A stretch of 64,000 nucleotides of DNA from Datnioides undecimradiatus (lineage: Eukaryota; Chordata; Actinopteri; Lobotiformes; Datnioididae): the NCBI GenBank assembly GCA_008933995.1, contig WARS01000033.1:9996287-10060286 (forward strand), in the 5' to 3' direction. Below, in pieces: positions 24,901 through 36,141 of the stretch. The position numbers were made by a program, and so were the translations under genes. Below the pieces are notes generated by a model, which ran no database searches, had not been told where the DNA came from, and saw only the letters and a list, made by a program, of their open reading frames with translations. Each line of letters opens with the position of its first letter. The stretch's first letter is position 1.

Positions 24901-25100
24901 ATTTTTCTAATTTATCCGAATACAATTATAACCTGTTATCACGACATGTTTGGTGTGTGGGGTGATGATTTTTGGCTCATAGGAAAGATGGTTGCCATCA
25001 CAGGCGGAAGAAAATAAATGTTACACCTCCGAATTCTACTTCCGGGCACAAACCCGGCTGTCTGACGGACTAGATAGACCAGAGGGACTTTGCTTACGTT
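24901..25100 (-). promoter_or_regulatory. Promoter region of txndc15
   Basis: Just upstream of the start codon are AAGATGGTTGCCAT (24985-24998; YY1-like plus an RFX X-box half-site GTTGCCAT), GCGGAAG (about 25004-25010) and ACTTCCGGG (25038-25046). The last two are ETS-type sites. This is a typical TATA-less housekeeping promoter. An RFX site would fit a ciliary gene. Confidence 0.45.
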
Positions 25101-25829
25101 TAATTGACTGGTGACAGCTTCTTATGAATTACCAAGATTTACATGCATGTATATTTTTGTAATGAAACTACAATTGAAAAATATACCACGACTGTCATGT
25201 CTTTAAACAAAAGATACAGATACACAAACTTTTTGTCTCCAGAATGTGATTTGTGTTTTAATTACAAGCGGAAATCTAATGTCTATTGAAGCAAGTATTT
25301 TCACAAAACTCATTCATTTTATTCTTTGCATTCATGGATTTGGTTTTCTGAAAATATTGTAACCTCTGGTCCTGTTGTCCTCCATCTGATGGGCACCAAG
25401 AAGAGTCTAACATGCAGCTTTTTGCAAGCAGGGTTGGTGTTGCTTTCTCTTTTTAAGTGTCATGTGTGGAAAAACAGCAAAACCCACTATGACACATTAT
25501 TTTGCCCCATCTATTGTCTCTGCAAAAGGACATTTTGTTCAATGTGTTGACATGATTTGCCCCTGACAGTAGTCTCTTCTGCTCATCTTACATCATCACG
25601 AAGGCAGACATCTACAGTAACTCCACCCAGACTTGATTTACAGGCAAGGTTAGGCCTTTCCGCTTAAAGCCAATTCAGCCCAGGCATTTGTAGTTCTCTC
25701 CCATTCACAAACCTACCAGTTTAAAGATAGGCGTGGGCATCTTGGGATGAATCACAAGAGCTGGAAATTATAGACTGCAGATCAGTTAATTAACATCAAG
25801 GAAATAAACGCAGCTTTTATTTGGTAACA

Positions 25830-25842
25830 GAAAGTGAAACTT
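25830..25842 (+). promoter_or_regulatory. Interferon-stimulated response element (ISRE)
   Basis: GAAAGTGAAACTT fits the ISRE consensus GAAANNGAAACT with no mismatch. It ends 27 nt before the TRIM start codon. This close spacing implies either a very short 5' UTR or an element inside the transcribed leader. A CAG just before it (25828-25830) could alternatively be a splice acceptor from an unseen leader exon, but the pyrimidine tract is poor. Confidence 0.65.
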
Positions 25843-25869
25843 GGTGTCATTCAATGATATAGAGGCAAA

Positions 25870-27543
25870 ATGGCACAGCAAGCGATTCAGCTGAATCGTG
25901 AAAAACTGAGCTGTCCTATCTGTCTGGATCTTCTAAAGGATCCAGTGACTATTCCCTGTGGGCACAACTACTGCATGAGCTGTATTAAAGACTGCTGGGA
26001 TGAGGAGAATGAGAAGACCGCAAACAGCTGCCCTCAGTGCAGGCAACACTTCACACAGAGGCCTGTCCTGGTGAAAAATATCATGTTAGCAGAGGTTGTG
26101 GAAGAAGTGAAGAAAATTGGACTTCAAGCTGCTTTACCTGATTATTCCTACGCAGGACTTGGAGACGTGGCCTGTGATTACTGCGCTGGGATGAAGCTGA
26201 AAGCCTCCAAGTCCTGTCTGGTGTGCATGGCCTCTTACTGTGAGCAACACCTCCAGCCTCACTATAGTGTAGCTTTATTAAAGAAACACAAGCTGGTTGA
26301 AGCCACTTTCAAGCTGCAGGAGAACATTTGCTCTCGCCACGATGAGGTGATGAAGATTTTCTGCCGCACTGATCAGCAGTGTATCTGTTTTCTCTGCTCC
26401 ATGGATGATCATGAAGGCCACGACACAGTCTCTGCTGCGGCAGAGAGGGCTAAGAGGCAGTTGGAGCTTGGGGTGAGTCTGCAAAAAATCCAACAGAGAA
26501 TCCAGGGCAGAGAGAAAAAACTCAAAGTAATTCAGCAGAGGATGGAGGCTATCAATCTATCTGCTGATGAATCTGTGAAGGACAGTGAGAAGATCTTCAC
26601 TGAGTTGATCAGTTCCATTGGGAAAAGAAGCTCTGAAGTGAAGAAGCAGATCAGATCCCAGCAGAAAACTGAAGTGAGTCAAGCCGAAGAGCTTCAGGAG
26701 AAGCTGCAGCTGGAGATAAATGAGCTGCAGAGGAAAGATGCTCAGCTAAAGAAGCTCTACAGCACAGAGGATCACCTCCATTTCCTGAACAATTACACAT
26801 CACTGTCACATCTTAGCGAAAATGAGGACTTCCCCAGCATTGATAACCATTTCCTGAGGTCTTTTGAGGGTGTGACAGCAGCTGTGTCAGAGGCCAGAGA
26901 TAAAGTGCAGACTGTTGTGAGTGAGGAGTGGGCAAAGATTTTGCTTACAGTTACTAAAGTGGATGTTTTACCGCCTCAAGGAGAACCCAGAAGCAGGGCT
27001 GAATTTCTGAAATATTCTTGTCAAATCACACTGGATCCAAATACAGCACACACACGTTTGTCATTGTCTCCCAGAAACAGGAAAGCAATGTTAATGGCAG
27101 GAGAACAGTTATATTTGGTTCACCCAGACAGATTTCTTGAAAGGTGGCAGGTCCTTAGCAGAACAGGTCTGACTGGATCCTGTTACTGGGAGGTGAAGTG
27201 GGAAAGGGTAGTTCATATAGCTGTTGCATACAAGGACATTAGCAGGACAGGGACCAGAAATGAATGTGGATTTGGATACAATGATAAATCCTGGTCATTA
27301 GAATGTAGCGGTGGTAGTTATGAATTCAGACATAACAATATTAGTACCTCCATCTCAGGTCCTCTGTCTTCCAGAATAGGAGTTTACCTGGATCATAAGG
27401 CAGGTACTCTGTCTTATTACAGCGTTTCTGAAACCATGACTCTTCTCCACAGAGTCCAGACCACATTCATTCAGCCTCTCTATCCTGGATTTTGGCTTCC
27501 ACACACTCCTGGGGCCACAGCTGAGCTGTGTGAGCTCATGTAG
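25870..27543 (+). CDS. Single-exon TRIM E3 ligase with PRY-SPRY (TRIM16/finTRIM-like)
   Basis: Predicted RING E3 ubiquitin ligase of the expanded fish TRIM16-like group, several of which act in antiviral signalling. 557 residues in one uninterrupted frame. RING C3HC4 residues C15, C18, C30, H32, C35, C38, C54 and C57 are all present. A B-box1-like region follows (C102, C105, C116, C119, C124, H127, H131), then B-box2 (C154, H157, C165, D168, C173, C176, H181, H184). A long Glu/Lys/Gln coiled coil covers about 190-305. PRY-SPRY runs from about 365 to the end, with LDPNTAHTRLSLS and GSCYWEVKW motifs. The ATG context is good (GCAAAATGG). It lies on the strand opposite to all its neighbours and interrupts a conserved gene order, so it is probably a lineage-specific insertion. 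The exact paralogue cannot be named. No truncation or missing metal ligand. Confidence 0.93.
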   Translation: MAQQAIQLNREKLSCPICLDLLKDPVTIPCGHNYCMSCIKDCWDEENEKTANSCPQCRQHFTQRPVLVKNIMLAEVVEEVKKIGLQAALPDYSYAGLGDVACDYCAGMKLKASKSCLVCMASYCEQHLQPHYSVALLKKHKLVEATFKLQENICSRHDEVMKIFCRTDQQCICFLCSMDDHEGHDTVSAAAERAKRQLELGVSLQKIQQRIQGREKKLKVIQQRMEAINLSADESVKDSEKIFTELISSIGKRSSEVKKQIRSQQKTEVSQAEELQEKLQLEINELQRKDAQLKKLYSTEDHLHFLNNYTSLSHLSENEDFPSIDNHFLRSFEGVTAAVSEARDKVQTVVSEEWAKILLTVTKVDVLPPQGEPRSRAEFLKYSCQITLDPNTAHTRLSLSPRNRKAMLMAGEQLYLVHPDRFLERWQVLSRTGLTGSCYWEVKWERVVHIAVAYKDISRTGTRNECGFGYNDKSWSLECSGGSYEFRHNNISTSISGPLSSRIGVYLDHKAGTLSYYSVSETMTLLHRVQTTFIQPLYPGFWLPHTPGATAELCELM

Positions 27544-27821
27544 ACAGTTGCTTAAACAGTGATTCATGTGTGATACTGGGCAGGATTGTTGAGTTGTGTT
27601 TGCGCTGCAGAGATCAAACACAGTGGCTGGAACTGTGATGTTTCATCTTGATTTATGCTGTTTTGTTGTTTGTTTTAATTCTTTAGTGAAATGGTGAATG
27701 AAAAATGAATAATTTCTCTTTTTTGCTACATAGGAATTTAACTATTTTTTGTTGAAATGGGAATATGTTATATTTACTGTACATTTTCATTTTAATCTGG
27801 ATTTTTTTTGTCCTACATACA

Positions 27822-27827
27822 ATTAAA
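27822..27827 (+). promoter_or_regulatory. Possible poly(A) signal of the TRIM gene
   Basis: ATTAAA, the commonest variant signal, about 280 nt past the TRIM stop. No AATAAA on the plus strand lies between it and the stop. Confidence 0.4.
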
Positions 27828-30800
27828 TGTGTCTTAATTATGATTAATGTCAGAAACGTCTTTGTAAAAAGAATGTAGTATAAGGTTAAACAGTGTAATT
27901 TTAGTTGTCCCATATGAACGTCAACCTGATTTGATGATGATTTCATGTTTTCTTTTCAGTGGTCTACATACTGTTGTCTGTACAGCATACTGTGCTTACT
28001 AATGAGATTGCTAATGATATTTTTTTTAGATAGACCACCGAGTACATGAACAACATTAGTAAAATTACTTATTAATTGATCATTGTTTGTTGATCTTCTA
28101 GGAGTGAATTCAAGTGTACATGGTAACCATTTTTGGGAAAGATTCACATGAATGTTAAAAAAACTAAACTAAAAACTAAACAAAAACTAAATAATTGCCT
28201 TGTCATTATGTAACAGCAAAACCCTTCTCCTTTTACTGACAAAACACTCCATATTCCTCCCTCCAGTGTCAGATCATCACAAGAATCTGTCATTTTCTGT
28301 CTCTTACCAAGTTATCAGCTTTCCAAGATACTTTCATGACAGACAAACACACAGGCAAATTAAGAAAGACAGGCAAATAACATTCAGTTTACATATGATG
28401 GAGGTGATGGGTACTTCTTTTAAAGTTTGTAAAATGGAAGTTCCTTTGCAAAGAAAAACATGTGAAGACAACATTTCAGCAGAATGTGTTACTTTCAGAT
28501 TTATTTCACAACTTTTGAACATTCCACAACAATCATGCAGGAATAAAATGGGAATAGTACAAAGCTTTACAGGCTTCGCCAATCACACTTGAGGAATAAC
28601 TGGGCTCCATATCTTCTCAAAAACACAGTCGAAATGTGAGGTAATATTTTTTTTAAATCATCACCTACAGACAACGGACCATGTGATTTAGTGCTGAAGA
28701 TGATGAGAGAAAAAAAAATTCAACATAAACTTCATCAGTTCCTGTGCCTTGTGTTAACACTAATTTAACCTTTTAAATTAAATTGCAGGTAAAATTCAAA
28801 TGTCAATAAATTAACAGTGTTATTAAGTCTATTTTAGGTAATCCCACTACAGTCCCTTAATTCCTTTCTCCTTCTGCAATTTTCTTCTTGGGACGGTAAA
28901 GGTCCAAAATAAGTATGCCCTCCATCGCAGAGATTGTTTATACGTTCCTCTACATCAGTTAATACAATGTTACTGTTTCGAGATCTTTGATTTTTACAGT
29001 GCAGAAAGCCAAATATATCGTGTAATCATTCGTTGTGTTGTTCAGGCAATATTTTGAAGAAGAAAGTCCTGCATAAACCCAAATCTTAACCATGTTACAC
29101 ACTCTAATATGGGCCACTTCCAATCATTGTCTAAACATACATACATACATCTAATATCAGTATTTGTAGCTATTTTTAGCTGCCTCTGCCAAATACCAGT
29201 CCTCACAAGCCAAAGGAATTGGTGCAAACACCCATTTATCTTAACATTTATCTTAACATGGACCAAGGAAACCTTCAATAAGAGACTGCATGGAGTTATA
29301 CAGTAGAAGTTTGTTTAGGAGCACACTGTCAAAGCCTCCTGGCAACTGTAGCTGTAGAAGGTTGACAAAATAAACATTCTTCTATGTTTGTTAAAAGACT
29401 GGGTGCATTTCAATACAAGAGAAGCCTGGTTAGCCTAATGAATGGGCCCTGAAACATTTCATCTTTCACAGCAGACATTTTGGTTTGTCATAGGAGGAGA
29501 AACACAAGGTACATTAATGTCATTAATTTTAGTATTAACACCTGAGCTTTCCCTACTGTGGCATGACAAAATGGCTACTGTGATAAAGGGCTATCCAGCT
29601 AACAGTGCCTCCTGCCGACATGTTTATCCCATCAGACTCCTCCTCACCATGTGCACCTAAAACTTAAAAACAAAATACTTCTAAACGAGAGACAGCCAAG
29701 CATCATGTCAGCCAGAAGCTCAACAAAACATTATCAGTAAAATGTCAAACATGGCTACATAAGAATTATATATAAAAAGAGAGCGACTTCCAAAGCTGAA
29801 TAACAAATGGATATAAATACGTTAAAATGTAAAGAACTAAGTTAGCATTGTTGATGTATAGCAATTTACAGTGCATTCAAACAAAATCACTTCAGCTGTG
29901 ATCATTTAAGGTTGTTTACTTGTCCAAACAATCATACTATCTTTTATGGGAACTCAGTGCTTTTTTCCATTTACATTTTAGACACTTAACGTTCATGCTA
30001 AGGTTATTTTGTGACATGTTGGAATTTCTTTTTTTAAATCAAATAGCATAAATGCCTACAATTAGAGAACATCATAGTCTTTGGTAAAGGAGGGTGAAAA
30101 GGATGTCGGTATGTGACATTTCGGTAACCGCTGTTAACACCACACATGTCAACAAAACAAGTGACAGAAGGCCTTGTACACGAGTATAAAAATACAACGA
30201 TAATAAAAAGTGATAGTATCAAAGTTTTCACAGTACAACACAGACAACAGATTATTGCACCAAACTGAACTATTTTAAATTTCGTCATCACGGAGCAACT
30301 CAGTGAAACTGGACTGTTTCTTCCCTCTAAGGATCTGAAATGCCTGTGTATGGATTATACCAAAAACTGAATGTTCATCAATCTTAAGATTGGTATTTTA
30401 AATAATAAAAACCTGGCTAGAGTACAATGTCATGTAGTGAACTAGTAAGTTTTTTGGATCAAAATCAGATTTGACTAAATCCGATCTCCTGTATCATCAG
30501 TGCATTAAGCATGCGGTGAAATGACAAATGTTAAATATTTAAAAACTATTGCGTCTTTCTGTCTTAAGCCTGGCTGCACTTTTTAACTACCAGTTAAAAA
30601 CTGCAAGTTTTCAACTACAACTTAACAAAAACACGAGCATCCCCTGCAGTCAGGTTTACATGTCCTATAGGCCAGCGGCAATGTACCGAAAATGACATCA
30701 TAAGTAGCAACATAAAATTAGAAATAAAAAAGAAAAATAGTCGTGATTTGACCTCGCCATTGTTGAAGTCAAATCTTAACATGACAAGAAGCCATTCCAT

Positions 30801-31085
30801 TAATTTAAAACGCAGAAATTAAAAAATCAAAACATAATTCTTAGCTTTTTATTCTTAAGTGTGATCACTGTAAACAAATGAGACCATGATTGAGATGATT
30901 TGTTGTCTGTCCTACACGTCACAGTGGTTGCAAGTGCTCCACAAATGTGAGTACTAGATGTTGTCTTCTCTTTTTTTATTCAAGATGATGACTGTAACGG
31001 AAGTAATTTTTCACAGACGCCATTTCACTATTTCCCTCAGCTTCTGATTCAGCACAGGCAACTTTGGTTGTTTGCTCTGGAGGAA

Positions 31086-31101
31086 CAGCGCCACCTGTCT
31101 G
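31086..31101 (-). promoter_or_regulatory. CTCF-like site
   Basis: CAGCGCCACCTGTCTG; its reverse complement contains AGGTGGCGCTG, close to the CTCF core. It lies in the presumed 3' UTR of the C5orf24 homologue, in a stretch that may itself be a dispersed repeat. Confidence 0.3.
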
Positions 31102-32135
31102 CAGATTTGCCACCAAATATAACCTGCGGGCTCACGGTGTAAAAACGCAGAGAAGAGACCAGCTGGGGCTGACAGTCTTACCACTGGCGGTCTCATTTGT
31201 TTATGATTCAGCATTAAAATCCAAATCAAAACATGTATGTAAGTATTTTTGGGATATTTGAGAACAGAAATTAAGTTGGAGAAATATGGTCTTAAATTGC
31301 TTTCAACCTGTTTTATAACTACATTGACAACTGCCATATCAATCATAGTCAGAGCATTTAGCAAAACATTCATGTTAGTGAAAAGATGACATCTCATTTT
31401 GAAGAGGGACAAATATAAAACTAAAGAAACATGCCAACATTGGGGCTGGGTGTCGAAATTCAACAAATAAAACATGTCTGTCACAGTGAGAATCACAGTC
31501 AGACATCAGGTACAGAAATGAAAGGTTTGGTTTTTAAGTCTTATTAAGTCTTTAGGATCAGAAATGTCCTTAAGTAAATCATATTAATCTAATGTATGCT
31601 TATTTTATTTAAGCAAAGCTGCCTTGTGTTGAAACAAAATCAAACACCAATGCTTTTGAGAACAAACAAACAAACTAACATATAAAATGTATGATTTTTG
31701 TGTCTGTGTAAGAGCTCATTTAAATGACACCCAGCCCCCTGCAAGCGAACTAAGTCAGAGCAGAGAAACCATCTCGCAATGAACTACCTCAAATTCTACT
31801 AAAGCAAAGAGCAAACCAGTAAGCAGAGCATACAATCATCCAAATATATACCTAGAGACAACTTTTCTGTGGCGATTAAGGAGGACACGAGGCAACCAGG
31901 CTCCACATCTGCTGGTCTTTAGCGGGTTTGAAGTAAACTGAGTTGCTGGCAATGTTTATGATTTGCACTTGCATTGGTGACATGCAAATAATGTGTAGAT
32001 ACTTTGGAAAGTGACATTTAGAGAGAGAACAGTAAGACATTAGCAGGAGTCATGTTCTGTCAGCGTATTTCTACTGAAAAAAAGTTGGATTAGTTGGGTT
32101 TGAGGTGATAAAAGATTATCTGTCCATCTATGTTT

Positions 32136-32180
32136 GAAGTGCCTCTGAGCAAGGCACTCGGCCCCCAACTGTTCCTCTGA
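32136..32180 (+). repeat. Short fish-type interspersed repeat fragment
   Basis: AAGTGCCTCTGAGCAAGGCAC followed by CCCCCAACTGTTCC is a common dispersed phrase in fish genomes. Only this fragment is recognisable. Confidence 0.45.
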
Positions 32181-32971
32181 ATCTTCTCAAAAGCTGACAC
32201 TCAAAATAAATAGTTTGAATCCAGACTGAGACGCCTCTCAGTATACAAACATGACACATAAAAGGTGCTACATATAATATTTTGTTTTTCAAATGAAAGA
32301 CCACATTTCCAACAAACGCTTCTGGTGCAAAGACAGTGTTGCTACTTGTGCCACTGTTTACCTCCCGTCTTGCTTTGCATGTGTTTCCTTAAAAAACACG
32401 AACAAGACCGAACATCCAATGAAATTAGAAAATGAAATTCAAACCGTAGTGTGATGAACATGAAAGTAAAATGCATCCTTGTTTGGTGTAAAGCCGTCCA
32501 GCAGATTTCACACACTTGTGGCTATCAACCTTCTCATGATGGTCTCCTTTGTTTACAGTTATAAAACATATGGAAGTGAATGGTTCAATCATTCAGCGGT
32601 GTTAAGATGCTACATGAAACACACCAAAAATAAAGCATGTCATGGTCGAACACTACAGTTAGTCACATAAAAGCCCCTTGGCTCAATGAACATCTGGTAC
32701 TATTTTTTTCCCAAGAAAAAACAGACACAGCAACGTGTAGTGAAAGCTTCCACACACCATAGATCTCCAGCATTAGCACTGAAAAACTGAGTAACAGTAT
32801 TCTATCAGGTGGCAGGCACACAGATGACACCAACACGAATAATAGAAAATCTCCTCCTCTCAGCCTCACGGCAGATTGGGAAGGATTACAGTCACCCCCA
32901 GAATCTCGCAGGAAACCTGTTCTCATGCGTCTTTTACTCAGCTGATGGAGGGTGAGTTAAAAAAAAAGTCT

Positions 32972-33592
32972 TTACTCGTTAGCTGTCTTCTCCTTGCAGG
33001 AGGGTTCACAGAGGATTTCCTTGTGTGGTAGCGGATAGGGGAAAGCTGCTCCGCTGCAGGTGCTACCATAAGCCAGTTTGTTGAGACGAGAGAGACCTTT
33101 GATGCTGCCAGGAGGTCGTCCAGGGCTGACCTTGTATCCCGCAGCTCGAGTTGTGCCCAACGGCCTTCCCGGGCTTGTCTTGAACCCAGCAGCTCTGGTG
33201 GTGCCAAGGGGTCGCCCTGTGCTGGTTCTGTATCCAGCTAGTTTGGTGGTTCCCAAAGGCCTCCCGCGTCTGCCTGTCTTCCCCACAGCCTTGTTCTTCT
33301 TCTTGCCTTCATCTGGTGCTTGATCAGTGCTTTTAATGTTGGGTAATTTTCCAGGCGAGCGGGGGTCAACCCCATGCACTTCCTGTCTCTGGCACACCAT
33401 GGGCTTATGGCTCTGGGCGGGTAAGGCCATGGGAGCCAGCGTCATCTGGAGGGATGGAGGGGGTGGAGGGTAGAACTTGTTCGACTGAGAGGTGCACAGT
33501 TCAAAGTGGGAGGTGGGGTGGTGGCCATCCTCTGCTAGGCATGACGGCCTGTTATTCATGCAGAAGTCACTGCTTGTTACCTGGCGCATCAT
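32972..33592 (-). CDS. c5orf24: C5orf24 homologue (UPF0461), AT-hook-like repeat protein
   Basis: Function unknown in all species I know of; probably nuclear. The whole coding sequence is in one exon: 206 residues, against about 188 in human. It starts at the MM pair (33592), which matches the human N-terminus; the frame stays open 31 codons upstream across a splice acceptor (CCCCCAG), so that extension is intronic. A Pro-rich stretch lies at about 41-50, then HKPMVCQRQ at 62-70 and a lysine-rich linker to 107. Three perfect GRPLG units start at G110, G126 and G142 and a GRPPG at G158, an exact 16-residue period. The cores are RGRP/TGRP/PGRP, like AT-hook DNA-binding motifs. The C-terminal part has FPYP and ends in TANE. 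Lies between ddx46 and the TRIM insertion. Confidence 0.92.
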   Translation of the reverse strand: MMRQVTSSDFCMNNRPSCLAEDGHHPTSHFELCTSQSNKFYPPPPPSLQMTLAPMALPAQSHKPMVCQRQEVHGVDPRSPGKLPNIKSTDQAPDEGKKKNKAVGKTGRRGRPLGTTKLAGYRTSTGRPLGTTRAAGFKTSPGRPLGTTRAAGYKVSPGRPPGSIKGLSRLNKLAYGSTCSGAAFPYPLPHKEILCEPSCKEKTANE

Positions 33593-35534
33593 CTTCTGCT
33601 GGGGGTCAGAAATAAGTTGCAGCTGTGTTATTATCACACACAGATAGAAGCATTCATATTTCTGCGTAGGCCTGGGTAGTACCATGCCAAAATCAGAGTT
33701 TTACACCCTCGCTTGGGGTTTACCTAAAACCTAGTCTAAAACACTTCTGATAGAGAATAACACGTGTCACCTGTTTAAATATGTTTTCTAGTGCTGCATC
33801 TTCTTTGCCTCATAATGGTGCGCTAAGTCATAATGGCCTCATCACTGCCACCTATAAGGCAACAGTTTAGAAATCCGCTAACTTGAATTGGCATAAAATA
33901 ATTTAATTGCGCATCTCTTCTACACTTATAAATTGTTATCAGACCAGATGGATCGTCATAGTGACACAAGTCATTTCACAGGTGTCACATCGATTGAAAC
34001 CTTTTTCTCTCCATCTCTGTCTGTCTCTTTACGGGACGCTGTTAATACATGGTTTGGCCATGTAATAGAAAGAATAGAGAGAGGCAACAATGAGCCCATC
34101 TCATGATGAAACAAACATCAAAAAGAAACACAAAGGTATAATTTATGCTCTGCTGTGTGCTCAAACATATGACAAAAGATTTTTAGGATTCAGGTTCAGC
34201 AAATTCTCATCTGGATATCTACCACACCTCTGATGATGATCTCTAGACGGCACCTTTCCTGAGCCTTTCTTTGGAAAACCATATGGAACTGTCTGCCGTG
34301 CAGAGGATGAGACGGTCCTGAACAGAGCTAACCTTGAGCCTGTTACTCTGAAATCAACATTAAACATTCAAATCAAAGTCCAGATTTAATGACTTATGAA
34401 TGCTCATTTATCACATGTGATTTGACAACAGGTTTTGTATTGGTTGATTTACACATAAGAAAGAGGGGAAAGATGTCCAACACACAGGTTTAATGCACTA
34501 ATAATTTAGCTTGATCTACAATTTGAAAGTCCCCAATTAGACAGGTTTCATAGTTTCCAAGCAGAATAGGTTTTTTGGAATAAAGAGGACATGCAGTTCA
34601 AAAACTCATTATACGCATAAACCTTATATTCAAACTTATAACCATAATTTCACACTAGCTGACCAGGGTTTCGTTACCTGCCACTGTGCCTTTTTCCTTG
34701 CCATTGTTTTGACCCTTCAGGGTGTCTAAATGTGTGCCTGTATGTTGAGGATGCTGGTTCACACTTGGTTTGAGCCCGGTAACAAAGCCATTCAATTATG
34801 GCAGTTTTATTTTGATGGTTTATTTTAAATTCACAGTTCTGAATATCAATATTGTATAAGTGTGATGCAGGTTGAGGTAATGACTGTGGACAGCCATCCT
34901 CAAGGTCTGGGTTAAAACATGTGCAAACCTTTTTAAAGTGGTGCTGAAGTGCCCTTGAGCTTCATGCTGATAGTAGTCTGCAGCTGACCCTGACCTCTGA
35001 CCTCCTTGTGCAAGAGACAGTGAAAGGTCTGCTTTCATTAACAGCATCATGCACACAACAGCCTAGTAAATAAGTTAAGACTGTTCTGTTTACACACATA
35101 AGCGCTGCTCCGGGAGTGCAACGCACATAAGTAATATACATACTGATTAAAAGAGGGGGAAAGGATGAGATCTTCCCTCTTCTGCAGAGGACACAGGACG
35201 CAAGGAGGTGTGGACTTTACTATCACATACACTACACTCTGTAGTAATATTCATTCACAAAAAATATGCACATGGATTTCGCATCTGTGCGTCCAGAAGA
35301 CAAAAACCTCCTACTCTCTGTGTGTCACTTTGCCCCGTGTAACGTTACTACACAAAAAGGCAGAATGTCGCCACGTTTTGGCCCGAATAACGGCTTTTGC
35401 AGAAAAGGCTTTAAAACCTTGACCAATGAGCGGAAAAGTGCGCCGATATCCGCTTTGACGGCGCATCTGGAGGCCGTATATTAAACCCAAATACAATCAG
35501 CTGCCACCAGCATTAGCACCAAAGGTTACTGTAC

Positions 35535-35870
35535 CTCGATTGTTCGCAGATCTCGGAGCAGAAAGGGTTAAGGAGAAAAATGATCTTTCATCCCTCAAAG
35601 CGTGAGTCGATCCATTTTCCCCAAAATATGTTGGCACCGCAGGACGTCAGCAAGCTCGCGTTAAAATCTGCACATCCGTGTGTTTCGGAGCGGACGTTAA
35701 CGAGACGGCTCAGATAGCGGGGCTTTTATCTGCCAGCTCCAGAGGTTTGGATAAGAAACGCAGCCATTTTCCATTAAAAATTAATAAGACGGGAGCGCAG
35801 TCTGAGCATGCGCAGAACACCAAACGGGGGACGTTGCTCCTTCCCCCCCACCCTACTGAACCAGTTTGAC
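35535..35870 (-). promoter_or_regulatory. Promoter and likely 5' UTR exon of the C5orf24 homologue
   Basis: CpG-rich stretch continuing from about 35340. A splice donor GAG|GTACAG on the minus strand ends at 35535 and could join the acceptor at 33606. Motifs: TGAGCATGCGCA (35803-35814, NRF1-like, one mismatch) and CAGCCATTTTCC (35761-35772, YY1 on the minus strand). The transcription start is inferred, not seen. Confidence 0.45.
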
Positions 35871-36135
35871 ATCCAAAACGCTGATTTCCACTTTAAAATC
35901 CAGAAATGTGTTTATTGGGATCTGACAGGCGCAAATATCTGCTTTACCTTTTATTTGTATAGTGCTGAAATCTGAGCGTTTGCCAGTTTCAATGCTTACT
36001 CACTACGGATGAATAATATACAAACGAAAGGCTATTGAATAATTCAAAGAGTCGGTTAGGGTACACAGTATCTCCCAGATTTCCTTAATGCAAACCGCTG
36101 GACAAATCAAGTTCATTTCCTTAGCAACACATTGC

Positions 36136-36141
36136 TTTATT
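36136..36141 (-). promoter_or_regulatory. Probable poly(A) signal of ddx46
   Basis: AATAAA on the minus strand, about 425 nt past the ddx46 stop. A second one lies at 35911-35916, only about 50 nt from the C5orf24 promoter block. Confidence 0.5.

Larger units (their letters stand above)
28490..32971 (-). other. Probable long 3' UTR of the C5orf24 homologue
   Basis: No separate gene is visible in this 4.5-kb stretch. The lowest AATAAA on the minus strand is at 28500-28505, and further signals may be used. The region is A/T-rich with small repeat fragments. The extent is inferred from the lack of another gene and from the long 3' UTR of this gene in other vertebrates (from memory). The 161-codon frame at 31011-31496 has no domain. 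Confidence 0.35.

Noticed and set aside
31011-31496. 161-codon open frame on the minus strand
   Set aside because: No recognisable domain, no splice partners, A/T-rich composition, and it lies within the presumed C5orf24 3' UTR; part of it may be a dispersed repeat.
33078-33323. 81-codon frame on the plus strand with LVVPxGLP repeats
   Set aside because: Antisense shadow of the 16-residue tandem repeat of the C5orf24 homologue.
32972-33685. Longer 237-residue start for the C5orf24 homologue
   Set aside because: The extra 31 codons cross a good splice acceptor (CCCCCAG at about 33606) and do not resemble the human N-terminus; the MM start at 33592 does.
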